Assembly (NCBI GenBank): GCA_029248525.1
Contig: JAQWJE010000048.1
Coordinates: forward strand, 55,096-119,095
DNA from: Candidatus Binatia bacterium
Lineage (GTDB): Bacteria; Desulfobacterota; Binatia; UBA12015
Length of the DNA stretch: 64,000 nt
Reading direction: 5' to 3'
The first letter of the stretch is position 1. Every line of letters starts with the position of its first letter. The notes beneath the pieces are model-generated. The model ran no database searches. It was not told the DNA's origin and was given only the letters and a program-made list of their open reading frames with translations. Position numbers and translations under genes: made by a program. Shown here one piece after another: positions 26,539 to 35,872 of the stretch.

Positions 26539-28524
26539 TCAGCGGCCGGCGATCTCGATGGCAGCCTCGCGCCTCGAAATTCTTCGGGGATCCCCGATCA
26601 CATCCACCAGACGATCTGCGGGAAAATCACGGACCTGCCCGTCAGAGTCCACCAACTCCACGCGGATCGAATAATCGTCATGAGACTCGCGACGATTCGT
26701 CATTTCGGGGTCGGGCGCGCAGGAAAAAACCATCTCGTAGCGCAGAGTCAGTCCATCTCCGGGCCCCAGTTCACGGGAACCGCTGCCGCCAACGGAGAGA
26801 CTTCTTTGGTCCAGAGCAATCATCGGCTTCGTGCAGGTTGTACCCGGATCGAGAGGCACCGCCACCAGACGAACTCGACTCGAAAGCATATCGGATGTGA
26901 CCCGCACTGCCTGAGCGCTCTGATTGCGCAACCGGAACTTCACCTTCTGCCGCACCATCGGCCGCTTGACGCCAAGCCGGACTCGCCGGGGGAAGCGCAT
27001 GCGCTCGGCTTCGAAAAGATCCCAACCGTCGCCGACCACTGGTAATTCCTCGTCAACCGGCAGGTCGGATGGCGGACCCGGCTCACCCGTGATGGCGAAA
27101 AGAGTATGACGACTGCCCACGTACAAGCGTGGCTGGCCCACGAGTCTACCCGTCTCGGTATCGCGCATGACCGCACCGCTGGCATCATATTCCGGAAGAA
27201 CACCGATCACCGGGGTTTGGAAACGAAGCCGACCTCCAAGCGTATGCTGCCACAGAATTCTTTGCCGCCTCGACAAATCGCCGCGATTCGGTCGCAATGC
27301 GAAAACCGTCGCATCGCCTTCCGTGCCAACATAGACGATCCCGTGGCGATCGATAATAGCTGATCCGGTAATCGCGCGACCCAACTGCAGGTACCAGACA
27401 AGAGAACCGGTGTTCGCGTCGACGGCATAAAACCATCCGTCGGAATCCCCAAAGTAGAGCGTATCGTTGAACTCGCAGATTTCGGGGTTAGCGGCTTTCA
27501 CACAATCTGCATAGGCAGGAATCGCTCGGACGCGACCCACTGTCGGGAAAAACCAATCCGATGCAACAGCCAAGGTTTGAACGCCACTCGCCGGGGGAAC
27601 CACCCGATGAACCCCGCGGTCGGTGGCAAGAAAGACGTCACCATCAGGCGCGATCACCGGAGCGCTCTTCTGGCTTTGCTGGCCAAGCCCCTCCGACTTC
27701 CAACGCTCGACACCTTCCGAGGAATAAACTTCGACGCTCCCCACGCTGTCGAGAACATAGACGTCCCCGTAATTGGGATCACCGGGATTATCGTTGACCG
27801 CCGGCGCGACGGCCGACATTCCCCGATTAGCAGCTGTCCAGGGAATTTCGCCGGCGGGTACCCCCGGGAGTTGGGGTTGCTGGATCAGATCGGGATCTGG
27901 TTCGGTTCGATACGCAACCAGGTAACCCCCGTTGACACAGCCGCAACTGGCATAGAGCTGATCTCCATCGAGACCGAGATTCGGAGAGCCTGTAATGTCC
28001 CCGTCGACCCTGAATTTGACCATCCAATCCGTCGAAAAACCAGCTTCGCCGTCGTCCGATATGGCAATGAGCTTATTGTTGCGCTCACCCATATAAATCA
28101 CGGTGCGGTCGCCGGGGGTTTCGCGTCCCAGAGCAGGCGATGAATGCAGGGAATCGCCGGCACGAATCCCGTCGGTGTCCCACTTCAGGGTTCCATCAGG
28201 ACGAATCGCAAAAATCGGTGTCGTTCCATTGGCAGCATACACCGTCCCATCAGGACCGACGGCAGGGGACGTTCGGAGATCGTAGTTAAACTTGTAAAAG
28301 ACGAGACCCCCCTGTCCCACAGGAAGATTGCCACCCGAGAGATCAGGGACGATGGGCCCCGGGTAGCTGGTTTGGCCTGTGTTCCGATGGTCCGAGTGTT
28401 TCCGGGGCCATGGGGCCTGGCTGTCGAGATAAACCTTCGCAAAACTCAGACTCGGTGTTCCCGCGACCAGAACAAGCAGTGCTATGCACAGCAAGTGGGG
28501 GATCATTTTCAGGGCTGGGATCAT
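26539..28524 (-). CDS. Secreted PQQ-like beta-propeller protein
   Basis: 661 residues. The N-terminal signal peptide (IPHLLCIALLVLVAGTPSLSFA) is followed by propeller blades of the PQQ/YncE type: RTSPAVGPDGTVYAANGTTPIFAIRPDGTLKWDTDG, then KSAPVIAPDGDVFLATDRGVHRV and SLVWYLQLGRAITGSAIIDRHGIVYVGTEGDATVFALRP. The C-terminal 150 residues (RVRLGVKRPMVRQKVKFRLRN) form a separate beta-rich domain. No quinoprotein dehydrogenase catalytic site is evident, so a binding or structural role on the cell surface is more likely than catalysis. The gene has its own promoter and no visible operon partner. Confidence 0.8.
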   Translation of the reverse strand: MIPALKMIPHLLCIALLVLVAGTPSLSFAKVYLDSQAPWPRKHSDHRNTGQTSYPGPIVPDLSGGNLPVGQGGLVFYKFNYDLRTSPAVGPDGTVYAANGTTPIFAIRPDGTLKWDTDGIRAGDSLHSSPALGRETPGDRTVIYMGERNNKLIAISDDGEAGFSTDWMVKFRVDGDITGSPNLGLDGDQLYASCGCVNGGYLVAYRTEPDPDLIQQPQLPGVPAGEIPWTAANRGMSAVAPAVNDNPGDPNYGDVYVLDSVGSVEVYSSEGVERWKSEGLGQQSQKSAPVIAPDGDVFLATDRGVHRVVPPASGVQTLAVASDWFFPTVGRVRAIPAYADCVKAANPEICEFNDTLYFGDSDGWFYAVDANTGSLVWYLQLGRAITGSAIIDRHGIVYVGTEGDATVFALRPNRGDLSRRQRILWQHTLGGRLRFQTPVIGVLPEYDASGAVMRDTETGRLVGQPRLYVGSRHTLFAITGEPGPPSDLPVDEELPVVGDGWDLFEAERMRFPRRVRLGVKRPMVRQKVKFRLRNQSAQAVRVTSDMLSSRVRLVAVPLDPGTTCTKPMIALDQRSLSVGGSGSRELGPGDGLTLRYEMVFSCAPDPEMTNRRESHDDYSIRVELVDSDGQVRDFPADRLVDVIGDPRRISRREAAIEIAGR

Positions 28525-28568
28525 GAAGAGGGTTCGTCGGAGTATCCGTTACGGATCTCGGAGCCCCG

Positions 28569-28598
28569 ATTATAGAGCCCTGCGGTCCTGTCCGGCAA
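28569..28598 (-). promoter_or_regulatory. Predicted sigma-70 promoter of the PQQ-like gene
   Basis: On the minus strand TTGCCG at 28598-28593 and a perfect TATAAT at 28574-28569 are 18 bases apart. The -10 lies about 45 bases before the ATG at 28524. Confidence 0.5.
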
Positions 28599-28679
28599 TA
28601 CCGAATTTGGAGGTGCCAGCCCTGCCCCGCCAGAAGATTTCGGGGGGACGGGGCCGAGCCACGCCACAGGGATCGACGC

Positions 28680-29552
28680 TCAGCGCACCAAACGAGATAA
28701 ATCGCGGGGTAAAGGCGACCGAAAGCGCAGCCAACGGCCGGTGCGCGGATGTTGCAATTTCAGCTCGGAGGAATGCAGCACCAACCGGCGCAGGGGATTG
28801 GTGGCGGCCTCGTACTTCAGGTCACCCACAATCGGAAAACCAGCTTCGGAAAGGTGCACCCGAATTTGATGACGACGACCTGTTTCCAAACGCAATCCAA
28901 CCAGAGAGCGTGTCCGGCCCATTCCCAAAACTCGAAAATGGGTGACCGCGTAGCGCGTAAGTTCAGTCTCGCGTGTGCTGAATACTCGATGCCGATGTGA
29001 CTCGTCGAGATGAGAGGCGAAAGTACCCTCCGTCTCGGGCATCCGGCCCTCGACCACGGCCTCGTAGTACTTCTCGAATCGATCCCAGTTTCCCTGCAGC
29101 GTCTCCTTGCTCTCGAAATTTTTGGCATAGACCATCAGCCCGGAAGTGTCCCGATCGAGGCGATGAACGATCCATACACGTTCCTTGGAGCGGTTACTTC
29201 CACCGCGGACATAATCGGTGAGTTGATAGTAGGCGGTCTTTTCCTTTTCCGAGTCGCTGGCAATACTCAACAAACCTGAAGGCTTGTCGATCACGATGAT
29301 ATCGGCATCCTCGAAATGCACCTTCATCCCGAAGCTCAGAACTGTCTTCGGGACCGCGTAGCGATCCGTGCGAATCGCTACCTCATCGCCCTTGCGAAGC
29401 GCGTGGTCGAATTGTGTCACAACTCGGCCATTCACAAGGACGGATTGAAACTTGAGCCAGTGGCGCACCTGAGTCTTCTTCACCTCGGGCCAGGCGGCGA
29501 AAAGATACTCGAGCAAGGGAGAGGGCTGCTCAACCGAAGACGTGCGACTCAT
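28680..29552 (-). CDS. RluA family 23S rRNA/tRNA pseudouridine synthase with S4 domain
   Basis: 290 residues. The N-terminal part (TQVRHWLKFQSVLVNGRVVTQFDHALRKGDEV) is an S4 RNA-binding domain. The catalytic block is IVHRLDRDTSGLMVYAKN with the nucleophilic Asp of HRLDRDTSG, and GLRLETGRRHQIRVHLSEAGFPIVGDLKY is the RluA C-terminal motif. The enzyme converts specific uridines in structured RNA to pseudouridine. The target within rRNA or tRNA cannot be given. It stands alone, with about 40 bases to the YhaN-like gene. Confidence 0.94.
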   Translation of the reverse strand: MSRTSSVEQPSPLLEYLFAAWPEVKKTQVRHWLKFQSVLVNGRVVTQFDHALRKGDEVAIRTDRYAVPKTVLSFGMKVHFEDADIIVIDKPSGLLSIASDSEKEKTAYYQLTDYVRGGSNRSKERVWIVHRLDRDTSGLMVYAKNFESKETLQGNWDRFEKYYEAVVEGRMPETEGTFASHLDESHRHRVFSTRETELTRYAVTHFRVLGMGRTRSLVGLRLETGRRHQIRVHLSEAGFPIVGDLKYEAATNPLRRLVLHSSELKLQHPRTGRWLRFRSPLPRDLSRLVR

Positions 29553-29594
29553 ACCCTGACGCTACGGCATGGCGGACCGGTTCACCAGAAGCCA

Positions 29595-32500
29595 TCAAAA
29601 TTCGGCCATGGATCCTTGAAGGTCATGAATGGAACCACCAGCTTGCATCGCCTGATCCCTGACTCGCTCGTGGTGGGTGAAGAGCAGGACCTGCGTCGTC
29701 TTCGCAAATTCGACCAAGGTCTCCAGCGCAGCCATCGATCGCTCATCATCGAAATGAACGAGGATATCATCAAGCAGAAGCGGCATGGGTTCGGCGCCCG
29801 CAGAAAACCGATGCTCCAAAGATCCGAGGACCAGTGCCAGATGGAGCTGGTCCACGGTACCTTCCGACAATGAATCCAACGGCTTGCTCCGTGAGTTGGC
29901 GGTCGAGCGAACCCGAAACCCGCCTTCGTCGCTGCCCTCCATATCGGTTTCAATACGATCGTAGCGGCCTCGGGTCAGGCGGGCGAAATAGGCTGACGCG
30001 TAAGCGAGCAAGGGTGCCTCATTGCGCTCCCGGTATCTCTCGACAGCTGCCGAGAGTAACCGGGAGGAGAAAAGAAGTCTGGCGTAGCGCGTAACTGGAT
30101 CCCGGAGGCCCGCTGCGACATCGGCCATCTCGATCGCCAGATCATCGGCCCCGGTTCCATCTTCCAACGCCTGAAACACGGCGTTCGCCAGCGTCGCCTC
30201 TTCAACCAGAACTGCTCGCTTCGCCGAAATAGAATCCAGTTCGGCTTGCAAGGGGAGCATCTCTGCCTCCAGATCAACCGCGGACTCCCCTTCGACCCGC
30301 AGCACCAGTTCTTCGACCTCCACTTCTTCCCCCGCGAAGTGCTGCACGAGGGTATCGCGTTTCTCCAAAAGCTGTCGCTTCACATCCGCCATACGAATGC
30401 GCTCCGGTAAATCTTCCAGGGTCTCGACCGCAGCTTCGGCAGTCAAACCAGCCAGATCGGATTCAGCGGCCTTGAGAGTGCGCTCTGCCGTTTGAGCTGC
30501 ATCCTGCTTCGCCAGGAGATTCGAGGACAGGCGACGGTGGTCCTGCCGTTGCACTTTCTGCTCCTCCAGGAGCTGGAAAAGGTGCGTCAAGGTGCCTGCC
30601 CTGTCCAGCTTCGGAAGATCGGTGGCGTAGGTGCGACAAAAATCGGCGAGGTCGGTATCCAATCCCTCTCTGAGAGCATGGATTTTTTCGATACGCTCGC
30701 GGAACCCGCTCGCACTTTCGAAATCCTTCAAAAGTGCCTCGATCTGCCGCAAAACCCTTTCCACAGCTTCCGGAGGATCTTCCGGCCTTAGAGGGAAGTC
30801 TTTCGTCGCCGATGAAAACTTGGCATCCCAATTCGCCAGCTGGTCGCGTCGCCGATCCTGCGCCTGCTGGTCCTTGGTAGCGGATGTCAGTAGATCTGCG
30901 TGCTTGATTTGAGCCTCGCGGATGACCTGTGACCGAGCCTCCAATTCCTCGCCGAGCGCGTCCGCGATCGCCAGACACTCAGCCAGACTCCTCGACTTCT
31001 CCGGTGGATGCCCTCCGCACGATGCGATCGCCGTACAAATCTCGGCTCGCGCGGCCTCCAGCCGCCCCTGCAACTGATCGATCCGGAACGAGCAGCTCTC
31101 GCGTTCCTCCAACTTGGCAAGGATCGCGTCCCTCGCAGGGATTGCGTCCTGCATCGCTGCCCAGTCCCCTACAAGCAACCCCGAGCTTTTCCAGATATCC
31201 GACCACTGCTCCTGAAGGCCGTCCGCACGATTCTTCCGCGAAACTTCGTCCTCGGACAACGATTGCCGGATTCGATCCAATTCAGAGATCTGGCGGCGGA
31301 GTTGTGAAGTTTCGGCCACCCGCTCGGACTCAATCCGCAAGCGGTCAGAAACCTGATCGCCGTGAACAATCGCGAAAGTCAGGGCATCGGGCAGAGATCG
31401 CTCCGCATCAAGACGATGCCCGGCCGCGGCATTATCGACTCCCGCGAGCCAGGCTTCCTTTACGAGCGTCCATAACTGGTCTCGATTCGAGCGTGCATCC
31501 GTCAATGCCGCCATGGTCGGAAGGGTCTCTCCTGCGGCCACCGATTCGAGTTGCGACTCGACGGCAGCTCGCCTCAATCCCAGATTGCGAACTTCAGCCC
31601 GCGCTTCGCGCGACTCGGTCTCGAGAGACTGAAAGCGTTGGCGGAAATCTTTGAGAACCTCATCACCCGGCAGCGTCCGCTTCACCAAAGCCTCCGCCGA
31701 TTCCGAGAACCCCGGCAATCGAGCGAGGTCACGTTCGATAGCCCGCGCGAGTTGCTCCTCCCGCTCTCGCAATCCCGCCAGCTCGGCTTCGGGATCTCCC
31801 AACTTGAGAGTGGCTCGCCGAGCCGCCAGAAGACCGCTTGCGTCCACAGCCTCGCCCGCATTCAGGATTGCCTGCTCCGCCGCGGCCAGATCCGCCTGTC
31901 CGTTAAATATTCGTTCGGCACCTTCGGCGAAGGTGGCCTGAAGACCCGCATGCTCGGCGAGAAGTTGACGACAGAAATCTGCGGGCGCGCCCATGAGCAA
32001 CTTCAACTCTCCGACTTTTCGCTTCGTCAGCGGTATCTTAAACCCCAGAGTGCTCGCTACCTTGTCGGCCGCAGCCTCACAGAGTTCCGCACGAGCACCG
32101 AGGCGTTCACCGTCCTGCACGCCGGCCCGCACCTTGCTGGCTTCTTCGCGTAATTCATCCAACCGCGTCGCTTGCTCGCAAAGGGGGAACATCTCGGGAA
32201 GCGCTGCAAGGCGAACGACCAAGTCCTTTGCGTCATCCGCAAATTGATCGCGACGGCGAAGAGCTTCTCGGCGCGCTTCGTCGGCCAACCCGTATCTCTT
32301 TGCGAAATCCGAACCGAGCGATGCAACATCCTCCAGCGCATGAAGCTCGGTTTCAAGATGACGCCAATCCTTGACTCGAGACCTGTTGCGCCGAACAAAT
32401 TCGAATTCCGCCAAACGCTCCTTCAGCTCGCGTTCCAATAGCAGGATCTCATCCCGCGCAATGAGCGCATGATCGACCTTACGGCGCGCCTGCTTCCAGG

Positions 32501-33116
32501 CCTCCGTTGAAAGCGAGGCCTTCCCCAATTCCTTTTTTTTCTCGCGCCAGTCATGGAAGGCCTTGTTGATTCGGGGCTTTCGAGCCTGCGCCGAAAACAA
32601 CTCGGAAGCTTCCTTGTCCAGTTGCACCCGCACGTCGCTTAGATCTCGTACGCCCAGCGCAGCCCCGACAACCGCAGCCTCAGTACCCTCGGCCGCATCG
32701 AGCAGGCGTTCCGTACCCTCCCGCAAACGAATATGATCCAACCCGAAGACCCGCGTAAACTCCGCGCGGTCCAGACCGCCCAAAAATCCGGCCAGACTGT
32801 CATTATCGAGGGGATGACTGTCATCTCCGGCCCACAACTTCTGCTTCTTCCCCTTGCGTCGGACGAACTCCAGAAGCTTCTCGCCCGGACTTTCCAGAGA
32901 CATCCCCAGCCGCAGATCCGGGTAGGCGTGAACGAAATCATCGGAGGTCTGACTTTCGATTCCAAATAAGCCGGCGCTGATCGCGCGCAGCGCGGAACTC
33001 TTGCCCGCCTCGTTCGGTCCGTAGATCAAATGTAAATCGCCAGGTTCAGCCGCAAACGTCAGCCGGTGATTCGTAAAAGGTCCGAACGCCCGCAAGTCGA
33101 GATAGCGAATCCTCAT
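29595..33116 (-). CDS. YhaN-type SMC-like AAA ATPase (DNA repair)
   Basis: 1173 residues. The ATPase head is split: Walker A YGPNEAGKSS at residues 32-41, then two long coiled-coil stretches separated by a middle hinge region, and at the C-terminus the signature SLSEGTVDQLHLALVLGSLE followed by Walker B MPLLLDDILVHFDDERS. This is the plan of SbcC/Rad50-like YhaN proteins, which handle DNA ends with a nuclease partner. The length is larger than B. subtilis YhaN. Its start overlaps the stop of the nuclease gene (ATGA), so the two subunits are translated together. Confidence 0.92.
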   Translation of the reverse strand: MRIRYLDLRAFGPFTNHRLTFAAEPGDLHLIYGPNEAGKSSALRAISAGLFGIESQTSDDFVHAYPDLRLGMSLESPGEKLLEFVRRKGKKQKLWAGDDSHPLDNDSLAGFLGGLDRAEFTRVFGLDHIRLREGTERLLDAAEGTEAAVVGAALGVRDLSDVRVQLDKEASELFSAQARKPRINKAFHDWREKKKELGKASLSTEAWKQARRKVDHALIARDEILLLERELKERLAEFEFVRRNRSRVKDWRHLETELHALEDVASLGSDFAKRYGLADEARREALRRRDQFADDAKDLVVRLAALPEMFPLCEQATRLDELREEASKVRAGVQDGERLGARAELCEAAADKVASTLGFKIPLTKRKVGELKLLMGAPADFCRQLLAEHAGLQATFAEGAERIFNGQADLAAAEQAILNAGEAVDASGLLAARRATLKLGDPEAELAGLREREEQLARAIERDLARLPGFSESAEALVKRTLPGDEVLKDFRQRFQSLETESREARAEVRNLGLRRAAVESQLESVAAGETLPTMAALTDARSNRDQLWTLVKEAWLAGVDNAAAGHRLDAERSLPDALTFAIVHGDQVSDRLRIESERVAETSQLRRQISELDRIRQSLSEDEVSRKNRADGLQEQWSDIWKSSGLLVGDWAAMQDAIPARDAILAKLEERESCSFRIDQLQGRLEAARAEICTAIASCGGHPPEKSRSLAECLAIADALGEELEARSQVIREAQIKHADLLTSATKDQQAQDRRRDQLANWDAKFSSATKDFPLRPEDPPEAVERVLRQIEALLKDFESASGFRERIEKIHALREGLDTDLADFCRTYATDLPKLDRAGTLTHLFQLLEEQKVQRQDHRRLSSNLLAKQDAAQTAERTLKAAESDLAGLTAEAAVETLEDLPERIRMADVKRQLLEKRDTLVQHFAGEEVEVEELVLRVEGESAVDLEAEMLPLQAELDSISAKRAVLVEEATLANAVFQALEDGTGADDLAIEMADVAAGLRDPVTRYARLLFSSRLLSAAVERYRERNEAPLLAYASAYFARLTRGRYDRIETDMEGSDEGGFRVRSTANSRSKPLDSLSEGTVDQLHLALVLGSLEHRFSAGAEPMPLLLDDILVHFDDERSMAALETLVEFAKTTQVLLFTHHERVRDQAMQAGGSIHDLQGSMAEF

Positions 33117-34372
33117 AGTGATGGCTTCCGATCAGCATCGAGAAGTCGCCGAATCACTTCGTCCCGCGCCTCGTCGAGGATCCTCTCGAGAACTTCGGGA
33201 TCAGCAAGGTCAGCCAGTCCTGCAGAAACACCCAGCCCCGGCGGCATTTTGGTGCGCAGGTTCTCCAGATCCTTTTGCAGGCTGGCCAAAACCTCGGCCC
33301 GAAGATCCGGCGAATTCAGATCGAGAACTTCGATCATATCCGCTTCATTAGCCGAGGAGGGCGCATGGGTGCGCTGCTCGAGCTTTTCAATCCAGATATC
33401 ACCGACACCATTTGCCCAGTCGCGGCAAGAGAGCAGAAAATCATCGTGCTCCCGGTATAGCTCGTCACTAGCTTCCGTCCGCCCGACCAAGGTCACGCGA
33501 GCGGCGAGCAATCGGTCCTCCGCCTCTTCTCGCGCCAACGAGAGCGCAGCAGCGACCTGATCCAGACACGCGGCCCGTGAACCGCACCCCTCGACATCCA
33601 CTTTCAGCCGAACGAAGCGAAGGACATCAAAGCTCAAATGTTCGACGGATCGAATTCGGCCATCCGCCACCCCGACCAGCGTGGCACCCTTGGCCCCTGT
33701 CTCGCGAATATGGCGCGCCTGCAGATTTCCGGGGAAGACAATCCACGGATCTTCAGCGACGATCTCGCGTTGGTGGACATGCCCCAAAGCCCAATAGTCA
33801 TAGCCGTGGGATCTCAATTCATCCGGCGAGCAGGGCGCGTAGGGATCATGTCCCTCCCGGCCGTTGAGGGCCGTGTGCAAAACACCGATATTCAGAGCTC
33901 CGGCGATCGCCTTGGGGTAGCTGGCCGCAAGATTCTCCCTGATCGCCGCGGTGGCGAAACTCTGACCGTGCAAGGCAGTTCCGGTGGCAGGATCACGAAA
34001 GGTCTGCGGTTTCGTTTTCGAAAATCGATACACGCCCTCGGGGTACACAAGGGCAGCGGCCGTCTTGCCTTGTGCATCGTGGTTGCCGGCCGCGAGATAA
34101 ACCGAAATCCCCGCTTGCGAGAGTTCACGCAATCGCTGGGCAAACCAAAGCCCCGTTCCATGGTCTTTCCAGTCTCCATCAAAGATATCTCCGGCCAGAA
34201 CGACAAACGCGACTTCGAGTTCGATCGCCTTGGCTACGAGATTCTCGAAAGCTCGGCGAGTTGCACCTCGGATCGCCTCGACCGGCGCCTCTTCATAGCG
34301 CTCCAGCCCGCGCAGCGGACTATCAATATGCAAATCAGCTGCGTGCAGAAAACTGTAATTTTCGATTGGCAT
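33113..34372 (-). CDS. DNA repair exonuclease, SbcD/YhaO-like calcineurin phosphoesterase
   Basis: 419 residues. All Mre11/SbcD phosphoesterase motifs are present in order: FLHAADLHIDSPL, LAGDIFDGDW, LAAGNHDAQG, IGVLHTALNG and ALGHVHQREI. These residues bind two metal ions. The C-terminal region (from about 280) is helical and should contact the ATPase partner. It precedes the YhaN-like gene with a four-base overlap and forms an MR-complex-like unit that processes double-strand ends. The region between this gene and the tungstate operon is only 38 bases. Confidence 0.94.
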   Translation of the reverse strand: MPIENYSFLHAADLHIDSPLRGLERYEEAPVEAIRGATRRAFENLVAKAIELEVAFVVLAGDIFDGDWKDHGTGLWFAQRLRELSQAGISVYLAAGNHDAQGKTAAALVYPEGVYRFSKTKPQTFRDPATGTALHGQSFATAAIRENLAASYPKAIAGALNIGVLHTALNGREGHDPYAPCSPDELRSHGYDYWALGHVHQREIVAEDPWIVFPGNLQARHIRETGAKGATLVGVADGRIRSVEHLSFDVLRFVRLKVDVEGCGSRAACLDQVAAALSLAREEAEDRLLAARVTLVGRTEASDELYREHDDFLLSCRDWANGVGDIWIEKLEQRTHAPSSANEADMIEVLDLNSPDLRAEVLASLQKDLENLRTKMPPGLGVSAGLADLADPEVLERILDEARDEVIRRLLDADRKPSL

Positions 34373-34410
34373 CAGACGTCTCTCTACCGAAACTCGTAGA
34401 CACCCGTTGT

Positions 34411-35154
34411 CTACGACGAAGCCGAGGGAATGACCAACTCACCAGCGAGAAAAGATCGCACCTGAAGATCAGCGGCCGGAGAAAAGAAATGATCAGCCGC
34501 ACTCCGCGCCACCACTTTCCCCTCCAGCATCAGCAGACAACTCTCCGCAAGGCGGCGAGCCTGAAACTGATTATGGGTGACGAAGATGATCGTTGTTTTC
34601 TGAGTGGCATGCTCCTCGCGGAGCAGATTCTCGATGATAGATGTATTCAGAGGGTCGAGGTTTGCCGTCGCCTCATCGAGCAATAGAATTTCCGGCTGGA
34701 TCGCCAGTGCCCGCGCCAAAGCGACGCGTTGCTGTTCGCCCCCCGAGAGCTGCAGCGCCGAGACCTTTGCCAGGTCCTTCAATCCCACCCGATCCAGCAG
34801 CATAGCCACTCTCGCCGGATCGGAAATTCCTCGCATCTCGAGACCAAGCGCGACATTCTGTTCCACGGATCGCGATAAAAGCTTGGGCCGTTGGAAGACC
34901 GTAGTTACCCGGCGACGATGCTCGATCAAAGGCCTTCCGGGAAGTCGATCGCCAGACAGAAACAACGCACCCTCGTGTGGGGCTTCGAGGAGATTCAGAA
35001 GTCGAAGCAGCGTGGTCTTTCCCGCGCCGCTTGGTCCCAGAATCGCCAAAAACTCGCCTTGATGAATCTGCAGTTCCGGAACGTCCACCACGCAACGCCC
35101 CGCATACGATTGCCGGACGCCCGACAGGCCCAAAAGCACCTCAGCCGCGGCCAC
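34411..35154 (-). CDS. tupC: ABC transporter ATP-binding protein, tungstate type
   Basis: 247 residues from the GTG at 35154; the ATG frame at 35202 reads deeper into the permease gene. Walker A is GPSGAGKTTLLRLLN, signature LSGGEQQRVALARALA, Walker B EILLLDEATANLDP, H-loop FVTHNQFQARRLA. It drives uptake of an oxyanion with the permease and binding protein encoded just upstream. No C-terminal TOBE domain of the molybdate ModC type is present, consistent with the TupC group. It is the last gene of the three-gene unit tupA-tupB-tupC. Confidence 0.85.
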   Translation of the reverse strand: MAAAEVLLGLSGVRQSYAGRCVVDVPELQIHQGEFLAILGPSGAGKTTLLRLLNLLEAPHEGALFLSGDRLPGRPLIEHRRRVTTVFQRPKLLSRSVEQNVALGLEMRGISDPARVAMLLDRVGLKDLAKVSALQLSGGEQQRVALARALAIQPEILLLDEATANLDPLNTSIIENLLREEHATQKTTIIFVTHNQFQARRLAESCLLMLEGKVVARSAADHFFSPAADLQVRSFLAGELVIPSASS

Positions 35155-35863
35155 GAAGCGTCTTCCCTTCACCGAACGCAACCAGCAGAAAGTTGATGGC
35201 AAACGTCAGAGACACCAGGATCAGGCCCAATGCCATCGCAAGCGCGAATTCACCCCGTCTCGTTTCCAGAACGATTGCCGTCGTCAACACTCGGGTCTGA
35301 CCCTCGATATTCCCCCCCACCAACATGACCGCCCCGACCTCGGAGATCGCCGCACCAAACGCCGCCGCGATCGCGGTGAGGACCCCCCCGCGGGCCTCGA
35401 AAAGCGTCCAGCGAGCCACCTGTCCCTTCGTGGCGCCGAGCGAGACAAGTTGAGGTTTCAAAGCGGGATCGACAGCCTCGACCGCCGTCATGGTCAACCC
35501 CATCACCAGCGGCAGGGCCAGGAATGTCTGCGCAGTAATCATCGCAGCGGGAGTGAAAAGCCAACCCAGATCCGCCAGGGGCCCGCTCCGGGACAAGAAA
35601 AGGTAGACCGCGAGGCCCACCACAACCGGCGGCAGACCCATCCCGGTGTACATCAACCCGCGGATCAATCCACGGAAACGCGGACCAGCTTCCAGTCCGC
35701 ACAATGCTCCGATCGGCAGACCGAGCAAGGTGGCCAGAAAAAGCGCGCCCAGAGACACCTGCAGAGTCATCTCAAGGATCTCGAGGAGCCTCGGATCCAG
35801 CCCCGCGACGAGACGTAAAGCTTCGGCGAAGGCTGTCTGGATCGTTTCCCAGGAACCTTTCAT
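35141..35863 (-). CDS. tupB: ABC transporter permease, tungstate type
   Basis: 240 residues with about five membrane segments. The EAA loop is SLGATKGQVARWTLFEARGG, and the tungstate-permease hallmark ISEVGAVMLVGGNIEGQTRVLTTAIVLETRRGEFALA is complete. TupB-type permeases differ from ModB in this segment, so tungstate (or molybdate) uptake is well supported. It lies between the binding protein and the ATPase, overlapping the latter by 14 bases. Confidence 0.9.
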   Translation of the reverse strand: MKGSWETIQTAFAEALRLVAGLDPRLLEILEMTLQVSLGALFLATLLGLPIGALCGLEAGPRFRGLIRGLMYTGMGLPPVVVGLAVYLFLSRSGPLADLGWLFTPAAMITAQTFLALPLVMGLTMTAVEAVDPALKPQLVSLGATKGQVARWTLFEARGGVLTAIAAAFGAAISEVGAVMLVGGNIEGQTRVLTTAIVLETRRGEFALAMALGLILVSLTFAINFLLVAFGEGKTLRGRG

Positions 35864-35872
35864 CGAGACCTC

